Below are positions 25,266 through 32,893 of a stretch of DNA of 50,177 nucleotides, in pieces (position 1 is the stretch's first letter; each line of letters begins with the position of its first letter). This DNA comes from an uncultured bacterium (lineage in GTDB: Bacteria > Cyanobacteriota > Vampirovibrionia > Gastranaerophilales > Gastranaerophilaceae), in assembly GCA_905215335.1 (NCBI GenBank), contig CAJMPQ010000013.1, positions 1-50,177 on the forward strand. Direction: 5' to 3'. The position numbers and the translations under genes are program-made. The notes under the pieces were generated by a model. The model made no database searches, was not told where the DNA came from, and saw only the letters and a program-made list of their open reading frames with translations.

Positions 25266-26651
25266 ATGAATATGAAATTATTTTACAGGAAACTTTACAT
25301 ATTGGCACTAATCCTATTTATTGGTCACTCTGCTATGGCAGCCAATATTGTTTACCCAAAAACAGAAAAAGTAATAATTAATTCGCCAAGAACATTTTTT
25401 ATTGGGAACGAAAAACCACATTCAAAATTAAGTATAAATGGCGAGAAAGTTGATATACATAAATCTGGAGGATTTTGGCATACTGTAGACCTACATGATG
25501 GCGAAAACATTTTTAAAATAGAAAATGGGAAAGAAACAAAAACGTACACTATATTAAAAAATGCATCAAATATAAATACAAATATCCCAAAAATAAAATT
25601 ACAAGCATATGCTCAACCTAAAATAATTGAAACAAATAGAGATAATGTGCCACTTAGAATTACACCGGTAGATTTTGGAATAAACAGACTTCAACATTTT
25701 CAAAAAGGAATTCAACTAAAAGCAATTGGTGAAATTGCAGACTTTTACAAAATAGAATTATCTAATAATAATTTTGCTTACATTGCAAAAAATGATGCCA
25801 GTTTAACAAATCTAAGAAATATTAATTTGATAAATATATTAGATTACACCTACATTGAAGACAATACTAAACGTGTATTTAAGGTTAAACTAGACAACAA
25901 AACGCCATATACATTAATTGAAAATAATGGTCTCGATTTAACTGTTTATAATATAAACGACTTATCAAATAATGAATATAAATTTCATATAAATTTTGAA
26001 AACAGCTTATTTGGTTATACTAGCAAGTTTAATAATGATAATGAACTAGTAATAGAAGTATTCAAAATTCCAACTATCAACAAGTCTAAACCATTATCAA
26101 ACATAAAAATCACTATTGATGCCGGACATGGAGGAAATGAATATGGTGCAATAGGTTGTCTTGGAACAAAAGAAAAAGACATAAACCTTTCAATAGCTAA
26201 AAGTCTAAAAAACAAACTTATTAAATCAGGTGCATACGTGATAATGACAAGAGATAATGATAAGTATGTTTCCCTATCAGATAGAGTCAAAATCTCAAAC
26301 GATGCAAATTCCCAAATATTTATTAGTATACATAACAACGCACTGCCAGATTCTCTTGCAAACCAAAAGCGCACAGGCAGCGAAGTATATTACTTTTACC
26401 CACAATCTAAGCAATTAGCAGAAGATGTACTTGATGGCATTACTGCAAAAGCAAAAACAAACAATAACGGAATTAAGCAACAAAGTTTTGCTGTTATTAG
26501 AAATACCCAAAGCCCAAGTATTCTTATTGAATTAACCTATATAATAAACCCGGAGGATAACTCAAAACTGATAAATAAAAACTTTCAAAACTCACTTGCT
26601 GATGGTATAGTAAAAGGGCTGGAGAAATATTTAAATGACTTACAAAAATAA
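25266..26651 (+). CDS. N-acetylmuramoyl-L-alanine amidase (Amidase_3) with unusual N-terminal region
   Basis: A periplasmic zinc hydrolase that cuts the bond between MurNAc and the stem peptide. The ATG at 25266 gives 461 residues beginning with a signal peptide (MNMKLFYRKLYILALIL... to SAMA). An in-frame ATG at 25248 is also possible. Residues up to about 275 form a beta-rich, non-AMIN-looking region with an SH3-like middle (LRITPVDFGI). The Amidase_3 domain follows, with DAGHGG, the glutamate of TKEKD, SIHNN and SILIELTY as zinc and catalytic residues. There is no Shine-Dalgarno sequence before the start. TATATT at 25254-25259 lies six bases upstream, so it may be leaderless. The stop overlaps the DUF3326 gene by 17 bases. 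Confidence 0.9.
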   Translation: MNMKLFYRKLYILALILFIGHSAMAANIVYPKTEKVIINSPRTFFIGNEKPHSKLSINGEKVDIHKSGGFWHTVDLHDGENIFKIENGKETKTYTILKNASNINTNIPKIKLQAYAQPKIIETNRDNVPLRITPVDFGINRLQHFQKGIQLKAIGEIADFYKIELSNNNFAYIAKNDASLTNLRNINLINILDYTYIEDNTKRVFKVKLDNKTPYTLIENNGLDLTVYNINDLSNNEYKFHINFENSLFGYTSKFNNDNELVIEVFKIPTINKSKPLSNIKITIDAGHGGNEYGAIGCLGTKEKDINLSIAKSLKNKLIKSGAYVIMTRDNDKYVSLSDRVKISNDANSQIFISIHNNALPDSLANQKRTGSEVYYFYPQSKQLAEDVLDGITAKAKTNNNGIKQQSFAVIRNTQSPSILIELTYIINPEDNSKLINKNFQNSLADGIVKGLEKYLNDLQK

Positions 26652-27624
26652 TAAATTAGGCGCTTTTATAGTCCCAACAGGAATAGGGGCATCAATTGGG
26701 GGATATGCCGGTGATGCAAGTTGTTGGGCGAGAGAATTTTCTAATCACATGCAACTTATAGTTAACCCTAATGTTGTTAATGCTGGTTGCTTTTCTGGAA
26801 TTACCCCAAATATGCTTTATGTTGAGGGTTATACACTAGACAGTTTTTTCAAAAATAGAATCAACTTAAAAGAATCAAAGAACAATAGAATTGGTATAAT
26901 ATATGATAAAGCAATACCACAAGATGTATTAAATATACACATAAATACTCAAAACGCAGTACAAACTATTTATGGAATAAATGTACAAAACTATGTCATT
27001 ACAGAAGAAGAAGTTGGTGTTGAATTTTTTATAACAAATGAAGGAATTTCTGTTGGAAATATTAGAAACATATCAACATTAGATAACGCAACAAGCAAAC
27101 TGCTTGAAGCTGGGTGTGAAGCAATTGCTGTAGTTTGCTTATTTGCAGATCCGGAAAATGATAATACAGATTATTCAAATGGATATGGCGTAGATCCTGT
27201 AGGCGGAGTGGAAGCTATTATTTCTCACTACATTAGTAAAAAATACAAAGTTCCTTGCGCTCATTCTCCTGCATTCATCGATTATTCAATTGATTCTAAA
27301 ATAGTTAATCCAAAAGCAGCTGCAGAATACATAACTCCAACATTTTTACCTTGCATACTATTAGGGCTGCACCAAGCTCCTAAAATCACAAACAAGTTAA
27401 ATTCAGGAATAAATATATCTAATTTAGACTATTTAATAGTTCCACATAATTCTCTTGGTGGAATTCCAGTACTTAAAGCCATTGAAAATAATATAAAAGT
27501 TTTTGCTATTAAAGAAAATTCAACAGTATTAGAGATTGAGAAAAATAAATTATTTGAAAATGAACCCAATATAATTGAAATGCAAACTTATAAAGATTGC
27601 TTGAACAAAATTTTAGAAAGTTAA
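26635..27624 (+). CDS. DUF3326 family protein
   Basis: 329 residues. The opening GAFIVPTGIGASIGGYAGDAS, the PNVVNAG and MLYVEGYTLDSFF segments, and the C-terminal LIVPHNSLGGIPVLKAIE match my recollection of DUF3326 (PF11805). This is a family of unknown function best known from cyanobacteria and plastids. There is no signal peptide. Several glycine-rich loops and a serine/asparagine-rich C-terminal loop suggest a nucleotide- or sugar-phosphate-binding fold, but this is inference. The ATG is inside the end of the amidase gene, so the two are coupled. The tail overlaps the convergent murI by 12 bases. It is one of the better hints that the genome belongs to the cyanobacterial lineage. Confidence 0.8.
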   Translation: MTYKNNKLGAFIVPTGIGASIGGYAGDASCWAREFSNHMQLIVNPNVVNAGCFSGITPNMLYVEGYTLDSFFKNRINLKESKNNRIGIIYDKAIPQDVLNIHINTQNAVQTIYGINVQNYVITEEEVGVEFFITNEGISVGNIRNISTLDNATSKLLEAGCEAIAVVCLFADPENDNTDYSNGYGVDPVGGVEAIISHYISKKYKVPCAHSPAFIDYSIDSKIVNPKAAAEYITPTFLPCILLGLHQAPKITNKLNSGINISNLDYLIVPHNSLGGIPVLKAIENNIKVFAIKENSTVLEIEKNKLFENEPNIIEMQTYKDCLNKILES

Positions 27625-28422
27625 TAACTTTGGTTCATCTTTAATTTCATAAAACAATTTTGATGCAATTTTAAATTTTTCAGGTTCAGAACTAACATAA
27701 AATTCTTCGGATACTGTATCATTACTTGTATTCAACAATGACTCTTTTTCTAAATCTATTTTTATATAATTTGCAAACATGTCAGCAGGATCTATAAATA
27801 AATCCTTATGAGCAAATTTTGAAAGCGTTTCTAACAAAAATGGGTAATGAGTACATCCAAGTACTATTTTTTGTGGATTATAGCTTAACATTTTATCTAA
27901 ATCTGACTTAACAATTTCAATACTTTCTGACTCATTTAATGTGTTATTTTCAACAATATGAACCCAATTTGGACAATGTTGACCAAAAATTTGCATTTTT
28001 GAATTATACTTATGAATTTCGCGTTCATAAACACCAGAAGCAATAGTTGCCCTAGTTGCGAAAACACCTAATCTTTCAATCGGTAAAGCAGACAATAATT
28101 CAGCAACGGATTGAACAATTGGATATAATTTTACATTATACTTATCTTTTATTGAATCATAAATAACTGAAGATGTAGTATTACAGGCCATAACAACAGC
28201 TTTACAATTTTTTGATTCAAAAAATTTGATAATATTGTCAGAATATTCTAACAATTCTTCTTTTGTTTTTTCTCCATAAGGCACATGTAAAGTATCACCA
28301 TAATAAATGTAATTTTCATTTGGCAATATTTTTTTCACCTTATTTAGAACAGTTAAACCACCTACTCCTGAATCAAAAAAAGCAATTGGTGATTGTGCAT
28401 TTATCTTATTTGAAGTAATCAT
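27613..28422 (-). CDS. murI: Glutamate racemase
   Basis: Interconverts L- and D-glutamate, supplying D-Glu for peptidoglycan. Two cysteines act as acid and base: one in MACNTTS and one in LGCTHYPF. The N-terminal IAFFDSGVGGLTV and YYGDTLHVPYG are diagnostic. I chose the ATG at 28422 (269 residues) because GAGGG lies five bases upstream. The frame extends to 28434, but that start lacks such a site. The start lies inside the end of the AMIN-amidase gene (17-base overlap), so synthesis and remodelling enzymes of the wall are coupled. Confidence 0.95.
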   Translation of the reverse strand: MITSNKINAQSPIAFFDSGVGGLTVLNKVKKILPNENYIYYGDTLHVPYGEKTKEELLEYSDNIIKFFESKNCKAVVMACNTTSSVIYDSIKDKYNVKLYPIVQSVAELLSALPIERLGVFATRATIASGVYEREIHKYNSKMQIFGQHCPNWVHIVENNTLNESESIEIVKSDLDKMLSYNPQKIVLGCTHYPFLLETLSKFAHKDLFIDPADMFANYIKIDLEKESLLNTSNDTVSEEFYVSSEPEKFKIASKLFYEIKDEPKLLTF

Positions 28423-30256
28423 TAATACCCTCAACTATTGCTTTTGCAGTTTCTTGCTTTCTGTTATCAGTCACTAATTGAGCTCTTTCAGAAGGATTAG
28501 ATATGAAACCAATCTCAACTAAAATTGCTGGGGCTGTCGTATGATTTATAACATAAAACTTAGATTTGAACAAGCCGCGGTTATTAGAATTTATATGATT
28601 AAGCATTGAAGCATGTACATTCTTAGCTAAATCCAAACTATTATCTTTATAATAATGAGTTTCTAATCCGCTTGGAGTGTCACTATTACTAGAGTTAACG
28701 TGTATACTTACAAACACTTCAGGATTAGCATTTTCACTAATTTCAACACGATCTTGTAATGAAACTGTTTGATCAGCTGTTCTAGTCATAACAACTTCAT
28801 AACCTTTTTTCTTTAATAATTCTGCAACACGTTTAGAAACATCTAATGTTATATTCTTTTCATAAATACCATTTCTTGTTGCCCCAACATCAGAACCACC
28901 ATGTCCAGGATCAATTACAACAACCTTTTTCCCAGATGGAACTTTTACTGGAGTTACAACTACTGCAGGCTCAACCTTAGGTTTTGGCAAAGATATCTTA
29001 CTAACGTTTTCTCTAATTCTTAAGGTTTTCCCATCTGCACCAATCATAATTTCAGTTTTATCAGACTTATCAGCTGGCAAAGTAAGTTTCATCCCTCCAC
29101 CTTGCATGCTATTTACCAAAACATCAGCGAATACAGTATGTTTTACTGCTGACTTAAGTAAATCTTCAGAATATTTATCAACATTGTATAAAAGCAATTC
29201 AATATTAGAATAATTACGAACAACACCAAACACTATTGGTTTTGTAAAAATAAGTTTTACACCATGTACTTTATCGGAATTTTTTTCATAATTAACAGTT
29301 GATAAATCTCCAACTGAGTTATACAAAGTTTGTGGGCTTATATTTAATTTATTTATAAAAACGAGTCTCTGAGTGTCACTATACAAAATCGGCACATACA
29401 TCTCAGGAGTAGCTGTTGTTATAACAATTCTAGCAGTATTTCTGTTAAATTGACCAATTTTAATTGAATCAGACTGATTAAAATTAATATCTTTATTACG
29501 AATAGCTGGATTTACAAATGTATTTGCCAGATCATAAACAACTCTTGATGGATTTGATAAATACATTGGCTTTGACAAAGTATAAGACCCAACTCCTGTT
29601 AAAACTATCGAATTATTTTTAAAATTTACATTATCCAAATAATACTTCGATTTTAACTGTAAATCTTTTTTTGTTAAAACATAATCTTTATCTGATTGAG
29701 TTGGAATATTAAAAGCAGAATTAATTTGTCCTAAAACAGAATCAGTATTAACAGGAACAGGTATTTGAATTGAAGCAGGTTCAAATAACTCAGCAACATC
29801 TAATTCTGAATAAATAGTCTGAAAATAAAAATTATTCATTTTAGGATTTTCAAATCTAATAAACAATGTATTATTTAATTTTTTCAATTGAATATTATTA
29901 GGATTAAATCCATTTTTATAAGCAATTACAACTCTAACAACATTTGGATTAGTTGAGAATTGACTTACTACTACCTCTTGAATATCAGAAGAATTTATAA
30001 CAAAATCTTGCAAAGGACATTTTAACACCGCAGATTCAATATCAAAATAAGCTTTATTCTCTTCTTTAACAATATGTATTTTTGGCTGAGTTGTAAAGGC
30101 AAAATCTTCATTATCAAAAGAATTAATTGCTACTATAGATGATGAGTTGTCATAAACAACTGAAGTTATACCCAAATCTGTTGCTGCAAATACATTAACA
30201 GCAAATGTTAGGATAAACGCAAATACACAAAATAATTTTATAAATAAGTTTTTCAT
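28406..30256 (-). CDS. amiC: N-acetylmuramoyl-L-alanine amidase with AMIN-like repeats (AmiC-like)
   Basis: 616 residues. A signal peptide (to VFA, residues 1-24) is followed by about 400 residues of beta-rich AMIN-like repeats, recognisable by PNVVRVVIAYKNGF, NPSRVVYDLANTF and NTARIVITTAT. Such domains target amidases to septal peptidoglycan. After a proline/valine linker comes the Amidase_3 domain (442-616): H452 in DPGHGG, E466 in IYEKN, H519 in SIHVN and catalytic E581 in VEIGF. AMIN-amidases of this long form are typical of cyanobacteria, where they open septal walls. It is the second amidase of the window and lies upstream of murI in the same transcript. Confidence 0.94.
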   Translation of the reverse strand: MKNLFIKLFCVFAFILTFAVNVFAATDLGITSVVYDNSSSIVAINSFDNEDFAFTTQPKIHIVKEENKAYFDIESAVLKCPLQDFVINSSDIQEVVVSQFSTNPNVVRVVIAYKNGFNPNNIQLKKLNNTLFIRFENPKMNNFYFQTIYSELDVAELFEPASIQIPVPVNTDSVLGQINSAFNIPTQSDKDYVLTKKDLQLKSKYYLDNVNFKNNSIVLTGVGSYTLSKPMYLSNPSRVVYDLANTFVNPAIRNKDINFNQSDSIKIGQFNRNTARIVITTATPEMYVPILYSDTQRLVFINKLNISPQTLYNSVGDLSTVNYEKNSDKVHGVKLIFTKPIVFGVVRNYSNIELLLYNVDKYSEDLLKSAVKHTVFADVLVNSMQGGGMKLTLPADKSDKTEIMIGADGKTLRIRENVSKISLPKPKVEPAVVVTPVKVPSGKKVVVIDPGHGGSDVGATRNGIYEKNITLDVSKRVAELLKKKGYEVVMTRTADQTVSLQDRVEISENANPEVFVSIHVNSSNSDTPSGLETHYYKDNSLDLAKNVHASMLNHINSNNRGLFKSKFYVINHTTAPAILVEIGFISNPSERAQLVTDNRKQETAKAIVEGINDYFK

Positions 30257-30308
30257 AAATTATACCTTAGTATAATTATATGATATATGTTTTTAAATAG
30301 CAAAAATG

Positions 30309-30506
30309 TTACAGGTCTATAATATTTTCTTTTCCTAAAATATATGCAACTTCTGTTCTGTTTTTTGCATTAAGACTAACTAATATATTACTTATATAAG
30401 CCTTAACAGTATGTCTACTTATAAATAACTTAGCTGCAATTTCATTGTTATTCATGCCTGAAATTAAACACTTACAAACTTCCATTTCTCTATCTGTTAA
30501 ATGCAT
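30309..30506 (-). CDS. LuxR-type helix-turn-helix protein, DNA-binding domain only
   Basis: 65 residues comprising a complete GerE/LuxR DNA-binding domain and nothing else. LTDREMEVCKCLISGMNNNEIA leads into the helix-turn-helix LFISRHTVKAYISNIL, followed by KNRTEVAYILG. The family normally carries a receiver or signal-binding domain in front, which is absent here. The start is certain: GGAGG sits six bases before the ATG and no upstream frame continues. The ribosome-binding site overlaps the palindrome CCATATTTATATGG (30516-30529), a possible autoregulatory site. The protein may act as a constitutive dimeric regulator or bind partners; targets are unknown. Confidence 0.88.
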   Translation of the reverse strand: MHLTDREMEVCKCLISGMNNNEIAAKLFISRHTVKAYISNILVSLNAKNRTEVAYILGKENIIDL

Positions 30507-30515
30507 ATCTAACCT

Positions 30516-30529
30516 CCATATTTATATGG
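30516..30529. promoter_or_regulatory. Palindrome overlapping the LuxR-type gene ribosome-binding site
   Basis: CCATATTTATATGG is a perfect inverted repeat with 6-bp arms and a 2-bp centre, ten bases before the start codon and sharing two bases with the SD. A third CCATAT-like half-site (ATATGG, 30531-30536) follows. Its size and symmetry fit a dimeric HTH operator. Autoregulation is inferred. Confidence 0.45.
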
Positions 30530-30536
30530 TATATGG

Positions 30537-30547
30537 ATAGTACAAAA
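30537..30547 (-). promoter_or_regulatory. Promoter element TTTTGTACTAT upstream of the LuxR-type gene
   Basis: Reading on the minus strand, TTTTGTACTAT includes a good -10 (TACTAT). The same 11 bases occur before the six-cysteine protein gene at 31065-31075, so the two genes may share control. Confidence 0.45.
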
Positions 30548-30592
30548 TTTTCTTAATAATAATTCCAGTAATAAAAAGTTTTTAAATTAATC

Positions 30593-30621
30593 TTGAAAAA
30601 AAATAATGTTTCTAATATAAT
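30593..30621 (+). promoter_or_regulatory. Sigma70-type promoter of tRNA-Arg
   Basis: TTGAAA (30593-30598), a 17-bp spacer and a consensus TATAAT (30616-30621). The predicted start is about 15 bases before the mature tRNA. Confidence 0.8.
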
Positions 30622-30642
30622 GAATGAGTAAAAAGTAAATAA

Positions 30643-30715
<73 letters not shown>

Positions 30716-30716
<1 letters not shown>

Positions 30717-30755
30717 AATAAGGAAACATCATCAAGTATGTTTCCTTATTTTTAT
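30716..30755 (+). terminator. Intrinsic terminator of tRNA-Arg
   Basis: A 14-bp perfect stem (30716-30729 with 30738-30751, containing AAGGAAACAT) with an eight-base loop and a T tract. The left arm starts at the tRNA discriminator base, so the primary transcript has almost no 3' trailer outside the hairpin. It may also serve the minus-strand gene that ends at 30759. Confidence 0.88.
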
Positions 30756-30758
30756 TAA

Positions 30759-31046
30759 TTATTTCATTGGTATACCTTTACATAATCCTAACTCGTTTTC
30801 TCGAACAAGACTACCATATAGCCTATCGAAAGCCTCTTCGCAAGTTTCACCTTTTTCAATAAGATCTTTCAAATCGCGATCTTTTTTTGCATCTATACAA
30901 AATTGGCTTTTATTTAACAAATCAGGTTTACAAACTAATCCTGAAGGACAACGCTTATAATCAGATAAACTATGACACTTTTCGTCAAAGCCATAACAAA
31001 CACTTGTAAAGGTTAATAATACAAATAAGATATATAACTTTTTCAT
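30759..31046 (-). CDS. Small secreted protein with six cysteines, 95 aa
   Basis: No family recognised. I chose the ATG at 31046, five bases after a perfect GGAGG. It opens a signal peptide (MKKLYILFVLLTFTSV... to CYG). The mature part of about 76 residues carries six cysteines (24, 33, 39, 50, 69 and 88), enough for three disulfides. The first four have the spacing C-x8-C-x5-C-x10-C in a KCHSLSDYKRCPSG / LVCKPDLL context. No lipobox is present (the residue before the signal cysteine is valine). The likely location is periplasm or exterior. The promoter shares an 11-base element with the LuxR-type gene, and a palindrome overlaps its -35. It could be a binding protein, inhibitor or toxin-like effector; none is supported by sequence alone. 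Confidence 0.75.
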   Translation of the reverse strand: MKKLYILFVLLTFTSVCYGFDEKCHSLSDYKRCPSGLVCKPDLLNKSQFCIDAKKDRDLKDLIEKGETCEEAFDRLYGSLVRENELGLCKGIPMK

Positions 31047-31064
31047 CATGACCTCCATATCAAC

Positions 31065-31100
31065 ATAGTACAAAACTTTTCATTGTATTACAAATTGTAA
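31065..31100 (-). promoter_or_regulatory. Promoter and candidate operator of the six-cysteine protein gene
   Basis: On the minus strand TTGTAA (31088-31093) stands 17 bases before TACTAT (31065-31070). The perfect palindrome TTACAAATTGTAA (31088-31100) covers the -35 box, a position suited to a repressor or activator. Confidence 0.45.
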
Positions 31101-31189
31101 ACACCACATTAAGTGTAAAAAATACTATCATTATAGTAATTTAAGACAAAATCACACTACTAACTAACTGACCTAATTGTACTCGAGAC

Positions 31190-31218
31190 TTGACAGTCTG
31201 AAAGAAAAAATATAATAT
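31190..31218 (+). promoter_or_regulatory. Promoter of the AAA+ ATPase gene
   Basis: Consensus TTGACA (31190-31195) is followed by TATAAT (31211-31216, 15-bp spacer) or TAATAT (31213-31218, 17-bp spacer). The leader to the ATG would be about 60 nt. Confidence 0.6.
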
Positions 31219-31283
31219 GCTACATGAGTAGTAGGTAATTATTAGTTGTTTGATTAGGAAATCAGACTTAGTGAGGTGTTAAG

Positions 31284-32810
31284 ATGAGAATTACAAACAT
31301 TCAGAGTTCAAACTATTATGCAAAAACAAATGTAACAAATACAATTAAAAAAGATAATTCACAATCTAACTCAGTCTTACACCAAGAAATGCGAGATTTA
31401 CCAAACTTCGGATATGGAAAGGATTTAATTAACAAAAAACAACCAATTTTCACAGGTACAATATCAAAAGCAGCAATTGAATTAGCTCAACAGCTACCTT
31501 TTGAAGAACGACTTGCTTCTTTATTTGAAAATCTACAACATAATGAAATAATAGTTACAGGTAAAGACTTTAATAAAGCCCAAACTGCACTAAGAAAAAA
31601 TCTTGGGAAACTAAAACAGATCATAAAAAAGGAAATATTTTTACCTGAAAAAAATCTAGACAATAACTATGCATTTATAAAAAATCTAGCAGGTGACGTA
31701 GAATTACTAAATATCAATGATAAAAAATTAACTTACATAACTGGAGGTAAAAAATATACTCTAGATCCCGGAACAAGCTTCTACATCGTAAACAATGATA
31801 CCATTCAATATGCGAATGATATCATTCACCTAAAAGAAAAGCCAAAAGCTAATTTAAGCTTTAGTAGACCTCTATTTTCGCAAGTATATGATTTTTCTGA
31901 TGAAGTTCAGGATGAAATTGTAAAATTAAATAGTAAAACCGTAGCAAAAAGAATATTAAAAGCTAACAACCCAAATGCTCCAGTTACATTTGCAAATATT
32001 GGAGGTCAAGCAAAGGCTATTGACGAATTAAAAAGAGGTATAGTGTTCCCAATTAAATTTCCAGCAAGTACTGCAGGAGAGGATGTAACAAGAGGGTACA
32101 TATTATATGGCCCACCAGGAACAGGAAAAACAGAATTATGCAGAGCTCTTGCAAATGAAGCTGGCATGAATTACATGTATGCAAGCGGCACAGAATTTGA
32201 ATCTAAATGGTATGGAGAAGCTGAAGCTAATATAAGAGCATGGTTCGATGAATTAAAAAATAACCAACCATCAATAGGAGTTATTGACGAAATTGATAGT
32301 ATAGGAAAAGAAAGATCCGAAGCTCACCATGCTGGAGATTCTGTAGTAAATCAAATTTTAACTTGTATGACAGATATCTACAACGAAAATGATGATGTAT
32401 TTATAATTGGCTTGACAAATAAATACAATACTCTTGATGGCGCTCTAAAAAGAGCTGAAAGATTTAGTAAACACATTTTTGTTGGACCACCTAATAAAGA
32501 TGGAATAAAGGAAATTCTAAAAATTCATACAAGAAATAAAAAACTAGATAATGATGTAAATTTTGAAGAATTATCTGACAAACTTTACGCAATGAAATCT
32601 GTTGGTAGTGATATCAAATTCATTTCAAAATTAGCCAGAGAAAACATGATGAATCGATTAGGATTATACGAAAAAATGGAAAACGGTACATTCAAAGATG
32701 CTGACATGCTCGGAGCAAAAATCACTCAAGAAGACTTTTTAAATGCAATTGCAACATTTAAAGAACAACATAGAGGTAATAGCAGAAATCCTATTGGTTT
32801 TAATAAATAA
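31284..32810 (+). CDS. Stand-alone AAA+ ATPase, Cdc48/spastin-like module with unique N-terminal domain
   Basis: 508 residues. The C-terminal half is a classic AAA module: FANIGGQAKAIDELKRG (236-252), Walker A GPPGTGKT (276-283), pore-loop SKWYGEAEANIRAWF (307-321), Walker B GVIDEID (332-338), sensor-1 asparagine in GLTN (379) and arginine-finger region KRAERF (389-394). Pore-loop aromatic residues imply threading of a protein or peptide substrate. There is no membrane segment and no protease domain, so it is not FtsH. Residues 1-230 match nothing I know. They begin with a polar, disordered-looking stretch that ends in QPIFTG (53-58). GAGGTG precedes the ATG. It is a monocistronic unit with its own promoter and terminator. 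Confidence 0.88.
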   Translation: MRITNIQSSNYYAKTNVTNTIKKDNSQSNSVLHQEMRDLPNFGYGKDLINKKQPIFTGTISKAAIELAQQLPFEERLASLFENLQHNEIIVTGKDFNKAQTALRKNLGKLKQIIKKEIFLPEKNLDNNYAFIKNLAGDVELLNINDKKLTYITGGKKYTLDPGTSFYIVNNDTIQYANDIIHLKEKPKANLSFSRPLFSQVYDFSDEVQDEIVKLNSKTVAKRILKANNPNAPVTFANIGGQAKAIDELKRGIVFPIKFPASTAGEDVTRGYILYGPPGTGKTELCRALANEAGMNYMYASGTEFESKWYGEAEANIRAWFDELKNNQPSIGVIDEIDSIGKERSEAHHAGDSVVNQILTCMTDIYNENDDVFIIGLTNKYNTLDGALKRAERFSKHIFVGPPNKDGIKEILKIHTRNKKLDNDVNFEELSDKLYAMKSVGSDIKFISKLARENMMNRLGLYEKMENGTFKDADMLGAKITQEDFLNAIATFKEQHRGNSRNPIGFNK

Positions 32811-32861
32811 AGGGTTATAATCAATACCTAATTCTTCTTATAACTACTATACGCGCTAGTT

Positions 32862-32889
32862 AAAAAGCTCTCACAAAGAGAGCTTTTAT
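32862..32889. terminator. Bidirectional terminator between AAA+ gene and sdaAA
   Basis: AAAAGCTCTC (32863-32872) pairs with GAGAGCTTTT (32878-32887) around ACAAA, with A and T runs on either side. It ends the AAA+ transcript and the long convergent minus-strand operon. Confidence 0.85.
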
Positions 32890-32893
32890 TTTA

